Positions 11,578 through 21,855 are shown, counted from the first letter of the stretch. The stretch: DNA of 64,000 nt from Mesotaenium endlicherianum (GCA_009602735.1 WELA01009360.1:863177-927176); one strand, 5' to 3'. Program-made: numbers and translations. Notes: a model not told the origin generated them from the sequence alone.

Positions 11578-12054
11578 AGGGTGGTTCTAGTAACTGCAAG
11601 GGTAACCAGAAGTATGAAGCTATGAGTGCAGAAATCGCTAAGTTGAAAGCTCAGTTTGCGAAACTAAACGCGCCCAATGTCTACTATGATGCAGATATCG
11701 CAGAAAAGACCGTCTGCAAAGGCGAGAAGCTGATGCCTGCAAAGGCTGTGGATGCAAAGGCTGCCGAGCAAGCAGATCACAATCGTCTGGTGCCAAGGAA
11801 TGCTGGGAAGCTTCCTCAAACTTTCCGGATCACTCTGGATGAAAATGAGATCTCGCAGCTACGACAAGCCAGGCCCGAGACGCGTAAGACATTTTGTTTT
11901 TGGCTAGAAAAGCTCAAGGCCCTGGTGGAACACCGGATCCAGCATGCTCCTTTGTTTTCTCTCGTTGATTTGCATATCACTTACCCATTCACGGTTGAAG
12001 AAGCAGGACATGAACTGGATATAGCTGAGGAAGGTGCAAATAGCGCCTCATTGC

Positions 12055-12798
12055 TGAAAGGGGCAAAGTGCCCTAGTGGAAGCGTAGTGACTCACGAGGA
12101 AAGGAACTAGTTGCCATCATACTAGAGAGTGCAGCGGCATATCACTAACAAAGCTTAGGAAAAATACTCAACATTTTGAGTAGCAAGAAACTGCTCACAA
12201 ATGATGTAGGATGAAAGGCCTTGTCATTACAAACCCGTAGAAATATACAGAAGTGAAAACTGATAAGAAACAAAGAAGTTATGCCTATTTATAATTTTCT
12301 GCCTAAGTGCTCCTCCCTAGGAGGAAGCTACGGATTTTCCTTAGTGTTCGTCAAATCGTCCCTTCCAGAATATTCGTGAGTAAGCCAGATCAGTCTAATC
12401 TGACGTGTCGGGCCGAATTGACGTCCACATACATGCATCGACATTACTAGAATATTCTATCTTAGACGCGCTAGGCTAAACCGAAACTTCTAGGTAAATC
12501 GACCTAGTCGGCACTCCGCGTCAGCCGAACTTACGTGAAGGTTCGAGTTCATTCTAACGGGCCAGATCGCTCGACGCTGTCGGTCAATCCGACGGTCGCG
12601 CTCACCGCGAATTAAGGACAGTCGTCAACCGACCTCAAAACTAATTAAACTTCGGAAATCCATAACTCTCTCAATACTTGACCAAATTCGATGAACTTTA
12701 TATCAAAATGACCAAAAAAATAAACTCTACACTATTATACAATCAAAACATACTTTCATGAAACTCAAAAATGCACTTTATAAACCTATGACCTTACA
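12055..12798 (-). repeat. 3' LTR of element B
   Basis: 744 bases, paired with 26266-27009. On the element's own strand it begins TGTAAGGTCATAGG directly after the purine tract at 12812-12799. Confidence 0.93.
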
Positions 12799-12963
12799 TC
12801 ATCCCCCTCCTTAAGATGCGACGTCCTCGACGCATTCTGTAGATAACGTCTCAACTTACTCTTACAATGAGTCAAGTTGGCCTTTGGCTCCCAAGTGTTG
12901 TCGTCCGCATGGTAGCCTTTCCACTTGACCAGATACTCTTGGGCAAATCGTTGACCTCGCTTG
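12799..12963 (-). pseudogene. C-terminal pol remnant of element B: chromodomain
   Basis: The minus strand encodes [17 protein letters not shown], a typical chromodomain core with its aromatic and Trp positions, then the element's purine tract. It is the far end of the pol gene that continues at 21861, on the other side of inserted element A. In chromoviruses this domain directs integration to chromatin carrying particular histone marks. Confidence 0.85.
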
Positions 12964-13048
12964 NNNNNNNNNNNNNNNNNNNNNNNNNNNNNNNNNNNNN
13001 NNNNNNNNNNNNNNNNNNNNNNNNNNNNNNNNNNNNNNNNNNNNNNNN
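12964..13048. other. Assembly gap (85 N)
   Basis: A run of N inside the pol of element B, next to the insertion site of element A. The true length is unknown. Confidence 0.98.
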
Positions 13049-13063
13049 TTAAGTTGCGTCTAG

Positions 13064-13783
13064 TGTAATGAATCAGTATATTAGTTGATATAATATTCAT
13101 TTAAATATAATAGTTAATTAAGTTCAGCCTGCTGAACTTTAGTTAATAGTCAGTCTGCTGGACTTTACATAATTATCAGTTTGCTGACTCAGTCGAAAGC
13201 AGCAGGCTGAAAGTCCATATAAGTCAGCTTGCTGACACATTCTTTGACAGCAAGCTGACTTCCGTACTCGGTAGCAGCGAATTGCCTTGATATGCATCTA
13301 AGTGCGATATGCTAGATGAATAGCCAGATGACATCCCTATGATGGATGGCTATTCGGGATGATGGGAGATGGCGGTGGATTTGGTTAACCGAGGTCCTAC
13401 CAACGTGGTTAACTCCCGGGTAGGCGGTGCCATCGCACTGACCGTTGAACAGTAAACTCATTCCATGTACATATGCTAGGCATTGCTCTCGAGTTCGGCA
13501 TTCGGAAACGAGGCCAACTCTCTTGTACAGCTTACTGAGAGAGATCTGAATCCAAGGCGAGAAGCCATTGATACGCACTGTCTTCTAACCTTGCTTATGT
13601 ATGAGTTTACTGATTTGCATCATTGATGCTAGTTTACTCGCATTTGACTTACGAGTATTATTCCCTGCTAGTGTATTGTCCTTTGCCGTTTAACTAGTTA
13701 ACGGAAATACCATAAAGATTACTTGCTGATATAAAGATCTTTATTAATTGTTAATCGCCTATTTGGTAAGTCGATTCATTTCA
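13064..13783 (+). repeat. 5' LTR of element A
   Basis: 720 bases beginning TGTAATGAATCAG and ending GATTCATTTCA. The two ends form an unusually long imperfect inverted repeat (10 of 12 bases). The first 200 bases hold an array of TCAGC/GCTGA palindromes. The conserved CCTACC/GGTAGG module lies at 13382-13426. Confidence 0.95.
13122..13262 (+). promoter_or_regulatory. Palindrome array in the presumed U3 of A-family LTRs
   Basis: GTTCAGCCTGCTGAAC (13122-13137) has perfect 7-base arms and GTCAGCTTGCTGAC (13222-13235) perfect 6-base arms. Between and after them are four or so imperfect copies. The array recurs in all A-family LTRs in the window, so it is a property of the family. Binding by a dimeric regulator is inference. 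Confidence 0.5.
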
Positions 13784-13784
13784 G

Positions 13785-13796
13785 TGGTATCGGAGC
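13785..13796 (+). other. Primer binding site of element A (Met-tRNA-like)
   Basis: TGGTATCGGAGC starts one base after the 5' LTR. It differs by one base from TGGTATCAGAGC, the usual plant initiator-Met tRNA primer site. The same motif is found in E (29274-29285), F (43030-43019, minus) and F2 (55611-55600, minus). Confidence 0.85.
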
Positions 13797-13817
13797 AGTT
13801 ATCACAGTCTTCTTTGT

Positions 13818-15296
13818 ATGGTAAGGACAAGGTCTCAAACTAGCAACTCCCGAGACATGGAGAACCAGGATAACGAGAATGTCGAAAACCAGGCGGAAAG
13901 CCATGTAGCGGGAAACCGTACCTATTCGGAAGCAGTAGCGGATACTGCAGCTAGGGAGGCTGCAGATGAGGCAGCTGCTATTGCCTCAGTCGCAGCTCAG
14001 CAAGCTGAGGAGGAGATAGCCAGACTAGAAGCTGAACAAGTAGCAAAGGCCGCTGAAGATATACAAAGGAGGGAAGGACAGCCAGCTGACGAGCGCACTG
14101 TTGAAGAACTTATGGCATCAAGGGCCAATGTTCTGAACCCACCTCCTGCCGTACAACTCAATGTACCCCTAGGTCAAATACGTGACCGGCTGAATGCGGC
14201 AGGAATTGCTGCTGCAGGAGCAAGAGGGATTGTTGAGGACACTACTCAGCGAGTAGATGCCAATGCTGCTGCTGCATTTGCTAATCTACCACCCCAAAAT
14301 GTAGACTTGGGAGCATTGTTCGTTCAGATGCAGTCGCAAATGGCGACCATGTATCAGTCCCAGCAGGAGGACAAAAGAATCATAATGTCCCTACTCCGGG
14401 ACAGAGACCAACTGGGGTCTCACACCACTAGTGGTGGTGGCCGAGGGCCTAGTAAGCCCAAGCCGAAACCTCCCCAGGACTATGATCCTGAGGGAAACAG
14501 AAAATATTACCTGATCAAGTTTCTCGCGGATGTTGAGCAGTGGCTGGAGAACTACCCAGAACTGCAAGATTACGAGAAGGTCAGGCACACCGGTGCGCTA
14601 CTGAAAGGCAGTGCCGCAGACTGGTGGCTTTACTGGAAGGAAGAGCGTAAGGCTCGGCAACTCGGTGACCCTACGTGGGTAGAGTTTGTCGAGAAGTTGC
14701 ATGAGAAGTTTGATGTCATCAACCAGCAGGAGAAAGCTATCTATGCGATGATCTCCCTGACACTGAAGCAGACCACTTCAGTTGCTGAGTTTGCTCAAAA
14801 GTTCCAAGAGAACATGATGAAGCAGCCTGATTTGCCAGAACGGTATAGGATAGCATACTTCAGGTATGGCTTGAAATCCGAGGTCTCTGGTCATTTTGCT
14901 GAGAAAAAGTATGAGAAACTGGCTGACTTGATCCAGGATGCTGACGCCTGGGATCAGCAGCAGTTCAATCACAAGCGCCAGAGTAACGCTTTGGTGTCTA
15001 AGATTGTCAAAAAGCCCCACGGTTCCTACAATGCAGTTGAAGGAGACCAGGCTGAGGATAATCAGGGTGATGAATATGAGTATGAGTACAATGCTATTCA
15101 GTCTAGAGGTAGAGGTGGTCCCTCTCGAGGTGGCTATGGAAGGGGTGGTGGTAGGACTAAGCCGAGACCAGCCTCAGCAAAATCTACTTGCTACCATTGT
15201 CAGCAGAAAGGCCACTACAGAGAACAGTGTCCGGTCAAGCACCTGCCTAAGGTCGAGAGAAAAGACCAGCCTTTAAAAGACAGCAACAGTCAGTAA
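13818..15296 (+). CDS. gag: gag of element A
   Basis: One open frame of 492 codons. The N-terminal third is Ala/Glu-rich and probably coiled coil (about residues 55-100). The capsid-like part runs from about residue 215 to 385 ([49 protein letters not shown]). A Gly/Arg-rich linker precedes one zinc knuckle, [14 protein letters not shown], encoded at 15189-15230. The start ATG lies 20 bases after the primer site and is followed by GTAAGG, which also reads as a splice donor consensus. Gag forms the particle and binds RNA. The frame looks whole. Confidence 0.9.
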   Translation: MVRTRSQTSNSRDMENQDNENVENQAESHVAGNRTYSEAVADTAAREAADEAAAIASVAAQQAEEEIARLEAEQVAKAAEDIQRREGQPADERTVEELMASRANVLNPPPAVQLNVPLGQIRDRLNAAGIAAAGARGIVEDTTQRVDANAAAAFANLPPQNVDLGALFVQMQSQMATMYQSQQEDKRIIMSLLRDRDQLGSHTTSGGGRGPSKPKPKPPQDYDPEGNRKYYLIKFLADVEQWLENYPELQDYEKVRHTGALLKGSAADWWLYWKEERKARQLGDPTWVEFVEKLHEKFDVINQQEKAIYAMISLTLKQTTSVAEFAQKFQENMMKQPDLPERYRIAYFRYGLKSEVSGHFAEKKYEKLADLIQDADAWDQQQFNHKRQSNALVSKIVKKPHGSYNAVEGDQAEDNQGDEYEYEYNAIQSRGRGGPSRGGYGRGGGRTKPRPASAKSTCYHCQQKGHYREQCPVKHLPKVERKDQPLKDSNSQ

Positions 15297-18200
15297 TCCA
15301 GTCTACTGACTGTGAGGATGCTAGAGATAGTGAGTCGTCACTAGCTGCCCTCGTAGCAGGTATTATGGGTCCTGCTGAACTGGATTCACTATGCATGCCT
15401 GACAAACAGATAAAGGAGACCATCAGTAATATAGACGTCCAGAGAGTGCACACTCTGGATGCTCTTGTTCCACCTGATGTCCAACATTTCTTTGCTACGT
15501 CAGGAGAACAATGCGAAAGTCAGGAAAAGACAGTCCCCCCTATCCTACTGCATTGCATGATTGCAGGTAGGAAGGTGAGGGCATTTGTTGACGGAGGGGC
15601 GTCACATACTTTTATCCACAAGGACTTAGTTAAGCGGCTAAGGCTGCCTACTGTCACCCAAGGGAATAGAAAAATATTCCTTGGAGATGCCTCAAGTATC
15701 CCGGGAGGAGTTATAACCAAGCCTATTGAGGTCCAGTTAGGTTCTGGCATTGCAGTTCTAACTGAAACGCTTACATTTGAGGTACTCAACACTGGCTTTT
15801 ATGATCTCGTGCTAGGCAGGTCCTGGCTTAATAGACATCAAGCTGAAGTGTGTTGGAGCAGAGGTACAGTTAAAGTGAGAGGAGCCAGTGATGGGCAGAC
15901 TGACTTGGCACCCACCAGTGCTCTTCCTCTTGTCCTGTGTGGATGGCAAATGAAGGAAAAGAAGAGGCTTCCAGAAGGATGCAAGTTGCTGAATGCAATG
16001 GAGTTCGTCAAAAGCTGGAACCAGAAGGAAGACAGAATGTTCTGTCTGCTGCTAAGAGAGGTACCTCCTCAACCTGAAGAAGTGGTTGAGAAAAAGGTAC
16101 ACCCTCCGGAGCACCCTACTGCTGCAAACATTGTTGCTCAGTACACGGATGTGTTTAATATGCCTCCAGGACTACCCCCTAAGCGGGAAGTAGATCATAG
16201 GATTGATTTATTACCTGGTAGCCAGCCACCCTGGCAACGCACGTATGGCTTGTCTTATTTGGAGAGTGAGGAGTTGAAAACACAGACTGCAGAGCTCGAA
16301 AAATTTGGTCACATTTCTCCCAGTAAATCGCCGTACGGCGCACCTATCCTATTTGTTAAGAAAAAGGATGGCAGTATGCGGATGTGTGTGGATTACAGAG
16401 CCCTGAACTGAATTACAGTAAAGAACAAGTATGCTTTACCCAGAATCGAGGACTTGCTTGATACCTTGTCTGGCGCTAAGGTGTTCAGTAAGATAGATCT
16501 CAAGAGTGGTTATCATCAAATCAGAATTGCTGAGGGGGATGAACACAAGACTGCTTTCCGCACACGTTATGGACACTATGAGTTCAACGTGATGCCATTT
16601 GGACTGACTAATGCTCCTGCTACCTTTATGGGTGCTATGAATGACATTTTCAGACCTTATTTGGATAAGTTTGTGCAAGTTTTCCTGGATGATATTTTAA
16701 TTTTCTCTAAAGATGAAGCTCAGCACACTGAACACTTAAAAACAGTCCTGGACACTCTGCGGAAAAATCACTTATATGCTAAAATGAGCAAGTGTGATTT
16801 CTTTAAGGAAAGTATTGAATTCTTAGGCCACGTTGTCAGTAAAGAGGGCATCAGTGTGGATCCTAAAAAAGTCCAGACCATACGGGACTGGCCAGTACCA
16901 CAGTCTTCTCTGAAGTTAGATCCTTCCTCGGGTTGGCTAACTACTATAGGAGATTTATTGAAAATTATTCCACAAAGGCCAGTAAACTGACTGACCTTAC
17001 TAAGAAAGACATCGGGTATGTGTGGGGGGAAGAGCAGCAGGCTGCCTTCCAGACCCTTAAAGATGCCCTTTGTTCTGCCCCAGTGCTAGCCGTGTATGAC
17101 CCCAGCAAACCGGTGCAGGTGGTTACTGATGCCTCTGATTTTGCCATGGGTGCTATTTTGTTGCAGCCTGCTGACAAAACCACAAAGGATGGTAAGGTAC
17201 GGCAGGAGTGGCATCCTGTGTTGTATGAGTCTATGAAATTTAATCCAGCGGAGATTAATTACTCAGTGCATGATAAAGAGCTGCTAGCTATCATTCATGT
17301 ACTCAAACAGTGGAGAGCATACTTACATGGTAAAGCTTTTAAGGTGATTACAGATCATCTAGCTCTGACCCACTTTCAGAAGAAGTCCAAGCTGTCGAGG
17401 AGGGAGAACCGCTGGAGCTTGACGCTGGAGCAATTCCAAGTCCAGATCGACTACAAACCAGGGAAGCTGAATCCTGCTGATGCACTCTCTAGAAGACCTG
17501 ACTTGCAAGAAAGGAACTTTAGTCAGCATACTGTAGATAAAGTCCTGTGTGCACTCACTTCACTAAAGGTGAAAAAGTCCTTCCTTGAACAACTTAGGAA
17601 AGCCTACCTTTCTGACCCAACATTTGAGCCCAGCCCCACTACTGGTGTGTGTCGTGCTACTGCACTCGGGTATAAGCTCAAGGGAGGGGTCTGGGTGACT
17701 GAAACCACTTCAGGCAGGCTGAAGCTGGTCATTCCTAATAACTTGGAAATAAGGTCTCTCTTACTGAGTCAAGCTCATGACAGTCTCCTGGGTGGACATT
17801 TGGGGCAGGCCAAAACTGTTGGCAAACTGGCAAAACATTATCATTGGGAGGGGTTACCCCGGGAGGTCTTGAAATATGTCAAGTCCTGTGACCAGTGTCA
17901 GAGAAATAAGTCTCGGCACACACCACCCGGAGGTCTCCTGCAACCGCTGCCCATCCCAGCGGGACGTTGGGAAACTATATCCATGGACTGGGTGATCTCA
18001 CTACCAAGAACTGCCAACGGGCATGATTCAATACTGGTAGTTGTGGATAAACTGACCAAAATGGTCATTTCTATCCCCACAACTGTCAAAGTGATTGCAC
18101 TCGAAACAACGAGGCAGTTTAACAACCATGTAGTATGCCAACATGGGCTCCCTTCTAATATCATCTCAGACAGAGACTCAAAATTCACCTCTAAGTTCTG

Positions 18201-19080
18201 GAGAGCTTTAATGGGGTTAATGGGAGTCAAACAGCTGCTCAGCACAGCAAACCACCCTCAGACTGATGGGCAGACTGAAAGAACTAACCGAGTTCTGCAA
18301 GAGGTGCTGAGAGCATATATTAACCAAAAACAAGATAATTGGGATGACCTGTTACCTCAAATTCAGTTTGCGGTCGACAGTGCGGTGCATGCGTCAACGG
18401 GCAAGACTCCTTTTGAACTAAGCCTGGGTGGAGTCCCTAAGTCTCCTTTAGATGTGCTAGGGGAATCCTTAACTCACCCTGAAGGGATTGACAACTCGGT
18501 CTCCCTCCAGTTAACTCAGGAGTTTGTTGACACCCTGTCAGAAGTCCAACGAAACTTGCACACGGCCCAAGAAAACCAACAAAAATACGCTAATCAACAC
18601 CGTCGGGAACTGACATTTTCCAAGGGGGATTTAGTCAAACTGCATTCTCAGCACCTGTACCTCCCTGGTGTGGTCAAGAAAAAGCTTGGCCCTGTCTGGG
18701 TCGGTCCATATTCGGTGGTCCGTCGTGTCGGTCAGAATGCTTACAAACTGAACATATCAGCTGAATGCAAGGGGCACCCGGTCTTTAATGTCTCCTTCCT
18801 CGAACCGTACATCGAAGGTGATACACTGTTCACAGGTCGGTTCCCTGTCCAACCGGGACCGGTCCCCTCTGTCCGAGACGGCAACCCTGAGGAATATGAG
18901 GTCGATGAGATTTTAGACGCTCGCTCGGTCCGTCGATCGTCTAAATATGTCATGAAATACCTCATTCGATGGAAGGGTTACGATGCCTCGGGGGACACTT
19001 GGGAGTTTAAGGACCACTTGACCAATGCCAAAGGGGCGTTGACACGGTTCCACCTCCGGGCCGCTGGAGTCCCTCCATAA
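15297..19080 (+). pseudogene. pol: pol of element A: protease, RT, RNase H, integrase, chromodomain
   Basis: Domains in order with approximate positions: retropepsin ([12 protein letters not shown], 15585-15620), reverse transcriptase (VDYRALN near 16400, FLDDILIFS near 16690), RNase H ([12 protein letters not shown] near 17130), integrase zinc part (CDQCQRNK near 17895), integrase core (MDWVISLP near 17985, SDRDSKF near 18170, [10 protein letters not shown] near 18265) and chromodomain ([16 protein letters not shown] near 18960). The order is that of Ty3/gypsy chromoviruses. The gene has about two breaks and is treated as a fossil. Confidence 0.92.
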
Positions 19081-19130
19081 CTGTCATTTCAGTTGACACG
19101 GGAAGGTGACAGGCGGTCCTGTCTCCATTT

Positions 19131-19146
19131 AAGTTGGAGGGGAAAA
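19131..19146 (+). other. Internal polypurine-tract-like copy between pol and ORF3
   Basis: AAGTTGGAGGGGAAAA repeats the core of the terminal purine tract (AAGTTGGAGGGAT, 21125-21137). Equivalent copies lie before ORF3 in F (37701-37687, minus) and twice in F2 (50195-50185 and 50255-50243, minus). It could act as a central purine tract for plus-strand priming or mark where ORF3 was captured. Confidence 0.55.
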
Positions 19147-19316
19147 TATATGACAGTTAGTGAGCGAGAGCGATAAAAACACACTCATACGTTTATGTGT
19201 AGCGCATCGCAACTACGTCAACTTTTAGCAATCATCCTGTAAGGTAAACAGCAGCGAAGCCACTATACTAAATACTAACATACTTCCTGCAATCCCTATG
19301 ACAAAGGTCCATATCC

Positions 19317-19347
19317 TACTAACTTGTGCCCTGGTTACATGTGCAGG
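19317..19347 (+). promoter_or_regulatory. Candidate branch point and 3' splice site for ORF3
   Basis: TACTAAC at 19317-19323 is a perfect branch-point consensus, and TGTGCAG ends at 19346, two bases before the ORF3 ATG. F and F2 have a CAG in the same place, with weaker branch-like sequences upstream. A spliced subgenomic RNA, as used for env-like genes of related elements, is the natural reading. It is inferred, not shown. Confidence 0.5.
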
Positions 19348-21024
19348 ATGGCGCCCACCACACAAAAGGAGGACAGAAAGCGCAAGGCAGAAGAAGCCAG
19401 GAGGACAATGGAGCAATACCAGAAGGAGCTGGCGGCGACGTCCCTCACCAGGAGAGAACAAGAAAGGGTCCGCAAACAACAAGAGGCGGCAGAAGAGGCA
19501 CAGAGGAAGAAGGATCAGGAAGCGGAAAACCTCAGGAAGGCTGAGGAGGAGAGACAGAAGAAACAGCAAGAAGAAGCGGCAGCGGCAGAAGAGGAGAAAA
19601 GAAAAAAGATTGAAGCGGACAGACAGAAGAGCTTGGCCACTTACAGGTATACTGTGGTGGGTGGCCAAAACTTCGATAACCTGAAGGAAGCATTGCTGGC
19701 AGCCCAGGAGATCAACAGGCTGGAACAGACAACACTGCTACAGAAGGAAGGAGCTACAGCACTGGACAGGTACATCGAGACACACACCGGCGTGGTCCTT
19801 TACGAAGATTATGCTAAGATGGTGGGCTATACAGCAGAGCAGGCCCGGTATCTCGCAGATGATTCAGAGGACAAGCCGGTCCCCATACCGGGAATAGTGG
19901 GAGATCAGAGACTCATCCGGATGGTGAGCATGCGGCCCGATAGCTTTAAGGATACGGTATTCTACCTCACACTCCTGCCAGCTTACAATGAAGTTGAGAG
20001 AAGGAGCTGGGAGTACTTGGCCAGGGAAGCAGGACAGCAGATGTTCTCTCCCCACTGGTTCCCGTGTAAACTGAGGAAGGCTGAGCACGGACCCCAGTAC
20101 TACCAGCAGCCAACAGACTGGAGGTGGATGACCGTCACAAATAAGAAGCAGGAGTGTGACCGAGCCCAACCGGATGACTTCCACTATGGCCTAGACGGCT
20201 ATCTCATCCTACCACCTCACATTGCCCCTTGGGACCCCAGGCTGAATGGATGCCTGAGCAATATGAATGCAGAGACCAAGGAACATAGGAGGAGGGGAAG
20301 AGAGTACTTCTCTAAGGGAAAGCATGCCTTTGTCAAATGGGCAAAGAATGCAGGCCGGATAGATATCAGTAGGCTGAAGGCCAAGCAACCTCCAGCGCGC
20401 CCTAAGAAAGGGAGGTCGGTAGACTACTCCATGTCTACTAGGGAGCAGGACGACTTAGTGGACGAGACCCCTACTCTCTCCGAGGAGGAGGATGAGGAGG
20501 ATGAGGAAGAAGAACAAGGCAGAGGAGAAGCATCAGCAGCAGGTACTCAGGATACCCAGGGACAGGCAGTGGCACTTCCTAAAGAACCACGATCAGGTGT
20601 GTGGAATGTGATCCCCGTTATGGCGACAACTGGACCCCGCGCTCGCTCCCCCAGCCCACCTGCCCAAGCAGGGGAAGAAGCTGATCTGACTGTACTGGGC
20701 AGCAGACACAGACAGAAATCCCCAGAGGACAGGGGTGCCAGAAGAGGGACACGCGGGTGGGCCAGAGGTATGCCAGCCTCCCCCTCCGCTCAGGGGCATG
20801 TACCTCTAGCCAATGTATTTCAGCATCCTACTGGAATGCCTGTCTATGTGGGAATCAACACCCAAGTGGTTGAAGAGCAGGCCACCATCCTCCGTTCTCC
20901 TCGAGGGCCAACTTTAGAGCAAACAGGGTTCTTTAGAAGGCCAGCTGACAGACCTAGAGGGCTGTCCAGATCTAGGTCCAGATCTCCGTCTCCTGACCCT
21001 GAAGCCCCAGGAACAACCCCTTAA
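19348..21024 (+). CDS. ORF3 of element A, unknown function
   Basis: An open frame of 558 codons after pol, a place where most chromoviruses have no gene. From the ATG at 19348: residues about 5-95 are a Lys/Glu/Arg/Gln-rich coiled coil; residues about 100-330 form a conserved core with VVLYEDYAKMVGYTAEQA, YNEVERRSWEYLARE, DWRWMTV, ILPPHIAPWDPRLNG and FSKGKHAFVKWAKN; then an acidic run of Glu/Asp (about 380-395) and a Pro/Ser/Arg tail with SRSRSRSPSP. I see no signal peptide, membrane segment or furin-like site, so it does not look like an envelope protein. A homologue in F2 keeps the core motifs although the protein differs greatly. The frame looks whole. Function is unknown; nucleic-acid or chromatin binding is a guess from the charged tail. 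Confidence 0.85.
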   Translation: MAPTTQKEDRKRKAEEARRTMEQYQKELAATSLTRREQERVRKQQEAAEEAQRKKDQEAENLRKAEEERQKKQQEEAAAAEEEKRKKIEADRQKSLATYRYTVVGGQNFDNLKEALLAAQEINRLEQTTLLQKEGATALDRYIETHTGVVLYEDYAKMVGYTAEQARYLADDSEDKPVPIPGIVGDQRLIRMVSMRPDSFKDTVFYLTLLPAYNEVERRSWEYLAREAGQQMFSPHWFPCKLRKAEHGPQYYQQPTDWRWMTVTNKKQECDRAQPDDFHYGLDGYLILPPHIAPWDPRLNGCLSNMNAETKEHRRRGREYFSKGKHAFVKWAKNAGRIDISRLKAKQPPARPKKGRSVDYSMSTREQDDLVDETPTLSEEEDEEDEEEEQGRGEASAAGTQDTQGQAVALPKEPRSGVWNVIPVMATTGPRARSPSPPAQAGEEADLTVLGSRHRQKSPEDRGARRGTRGWARGMPASPSAQGHVPLANVFQHPTGMPVYVGINTQVVEEQATILRSPRGPTLEQTGFFRRPADRPRGLSRSRSRSPSPDPEAPGTTP

Positions 21025-21102
21025 GGTGACACGCTGAAGAGGCAGTCAGTAAGGGAGGCTGGTCAGGTTCAGTTCCCTTATTTAAAATTTCTGCAGTTTA
21101 AT

Positions 21103-21119
21103 GTTGTCGAGGCGACAAC
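21103..21119 (+). other. Conserved hairpin before the purine tract
   Basis: GTTGTCG-AGG-CGACAAC is a perfect 7-base-pair stem with a 3-base loop, ending 5 bases before the terminal purine tract. The same stem is kept in F (28487-28503) and F2 (48253-48269). Confidence 0.6.
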
Positions 21120-21124
21120 AAGTT

Positions 21125-21137
21125 AAGTTGGAGGGAT
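21125..21137 (+). other. Polypurine tract of element A
   Basis: AAGTTGGAGGGAT directly precedes the 3' LTR and would prime plus-strand DNA synthesis. Confidence 0.85.
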
Positions 21138-21855
21138 TGTAATGAATCAGTATATTAGTGGATATAATATTCATTTAAATATAATAGTTAATTAAGTTCA
21201 GCCTGCTGAACTTTAGTTAATAGTCAGTCTGCTGGACTTTACATAATTATCAGTTTAATGACTCAGCCGAAAGCAGCAGGCTGAAGTCAACTTAAGTCAG
21301 CTTGCTGACACATTCTTTGACAGCCAGCTGACTTCCGTGCTCGGTAGCAGCGAACTGCCTTGATATGCATCTAAGTACGACCTGCTAGATGAATGGCCAG
21401 ATGACATCCCCATGATGGATGGCTATTCGGGATGATGGGAGATGGCGGTGGATTTGGTTAACCGAGGTCCTACCAACGTGGTTAACTCCCGGGTAGGTGG
21501 TGCCATCGCACTGACTGTTGAACAGTATACTCATTCCATGTGCATACGCTAGGCATTGCTCTCGAGTTCGGCATTCGGAAACGAGGCCAACTCTCTTGTA
21601 CAGCTTACTGAGAGAACTCTGAATCCAAGGCGAGAAGCCATTGATACGCACTGTCTTCTAACCTTGCTTATGTATGAGTTTACTGATTTGCATCATTGAT
21701 GCTAGTTCACTCGCATTTGACTTACGAGTATTATTTCATGCTAGTGTATTGTCCTTTGCCGTTTAACTAGTTAACGAAAATACCATAAGATTACTTGCTG
21801 ATATAAAGATCTTTATTTATTGTTAATCGCCTATTTGGTAAGTCGATTCATTTCA
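21138..21855 (+). repeat. 3' LTR of element A
   Basis: 718 bases, paired with 13064-13783, with about 29 differences by eye. Confidence 0.95.

Larger units (their letters stand above)
7937..12049 (+). pseudogene. gag region of element C with two LTR insertions (fossil)
   Basis: The Gag-like part near 8900-9130 has the usual retrotransposon capsid pattern: a charged helix block, FYKLLEARFPED, then NETIMEFKSRLVDLAKKA. A single zinc knuckle, CWNCGKSGHQKRDC, follows at about 10620-10660, beyond the inserted solo LTR. A further stretch at 11583-12049 (KLPQTFRITLDENEISQLRQ and beyond) lies between the knuckle and the protease and matches nothing I know. Two solo LTRs of different families interrupt the region, each with its own 5-base duplication. 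It is broken in several places beyond the insertions. Confidence 0.65.
13064..21855 (+). mobile_element. Element A: chromovirus (Ty3/gypsy) with an extra ORF after pol, nested in B
   Basis: An 8.8-kb element with LTRs 13064-13783 and 21138-21855 and the duplication TCTAG (13059-13063 and 21856-21860). Order: primer site, gag, pol (protease, RT, RNase H, integrase, chromodomain), ORF3, purine tract. The LTRs differ by about 4 % by my eye count, so it is not brand new. Gag and ORF3 look whole; pol has about two breaks. It interrupts pol of element B. F and F2 are other copies of this family. Confidence 0.95.

Noticed and set aside
10838-12110. A short shared protein end (GAKCPSGSVVTHEERN) at several loci
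   Set aside because: It is the translation of the first bases of the B-family LTR and only reflects LTR insertion.
13312-13578. A small protein of 88 residues repeated at many places (also 21385, 43238, 62628 and others)
   Set aside because: It is a chance open frame running through the A-family LTR in antisense. It follows LTR copies only and is broken in many of them.
19348-21024. ORF3 as an envelope gene
   Set aside because: The position and possible splicing fit, but there is no signal peptide, membrane segment or Cys pattern. The charged coiled coil and SR tail suggest an intracellular protein.
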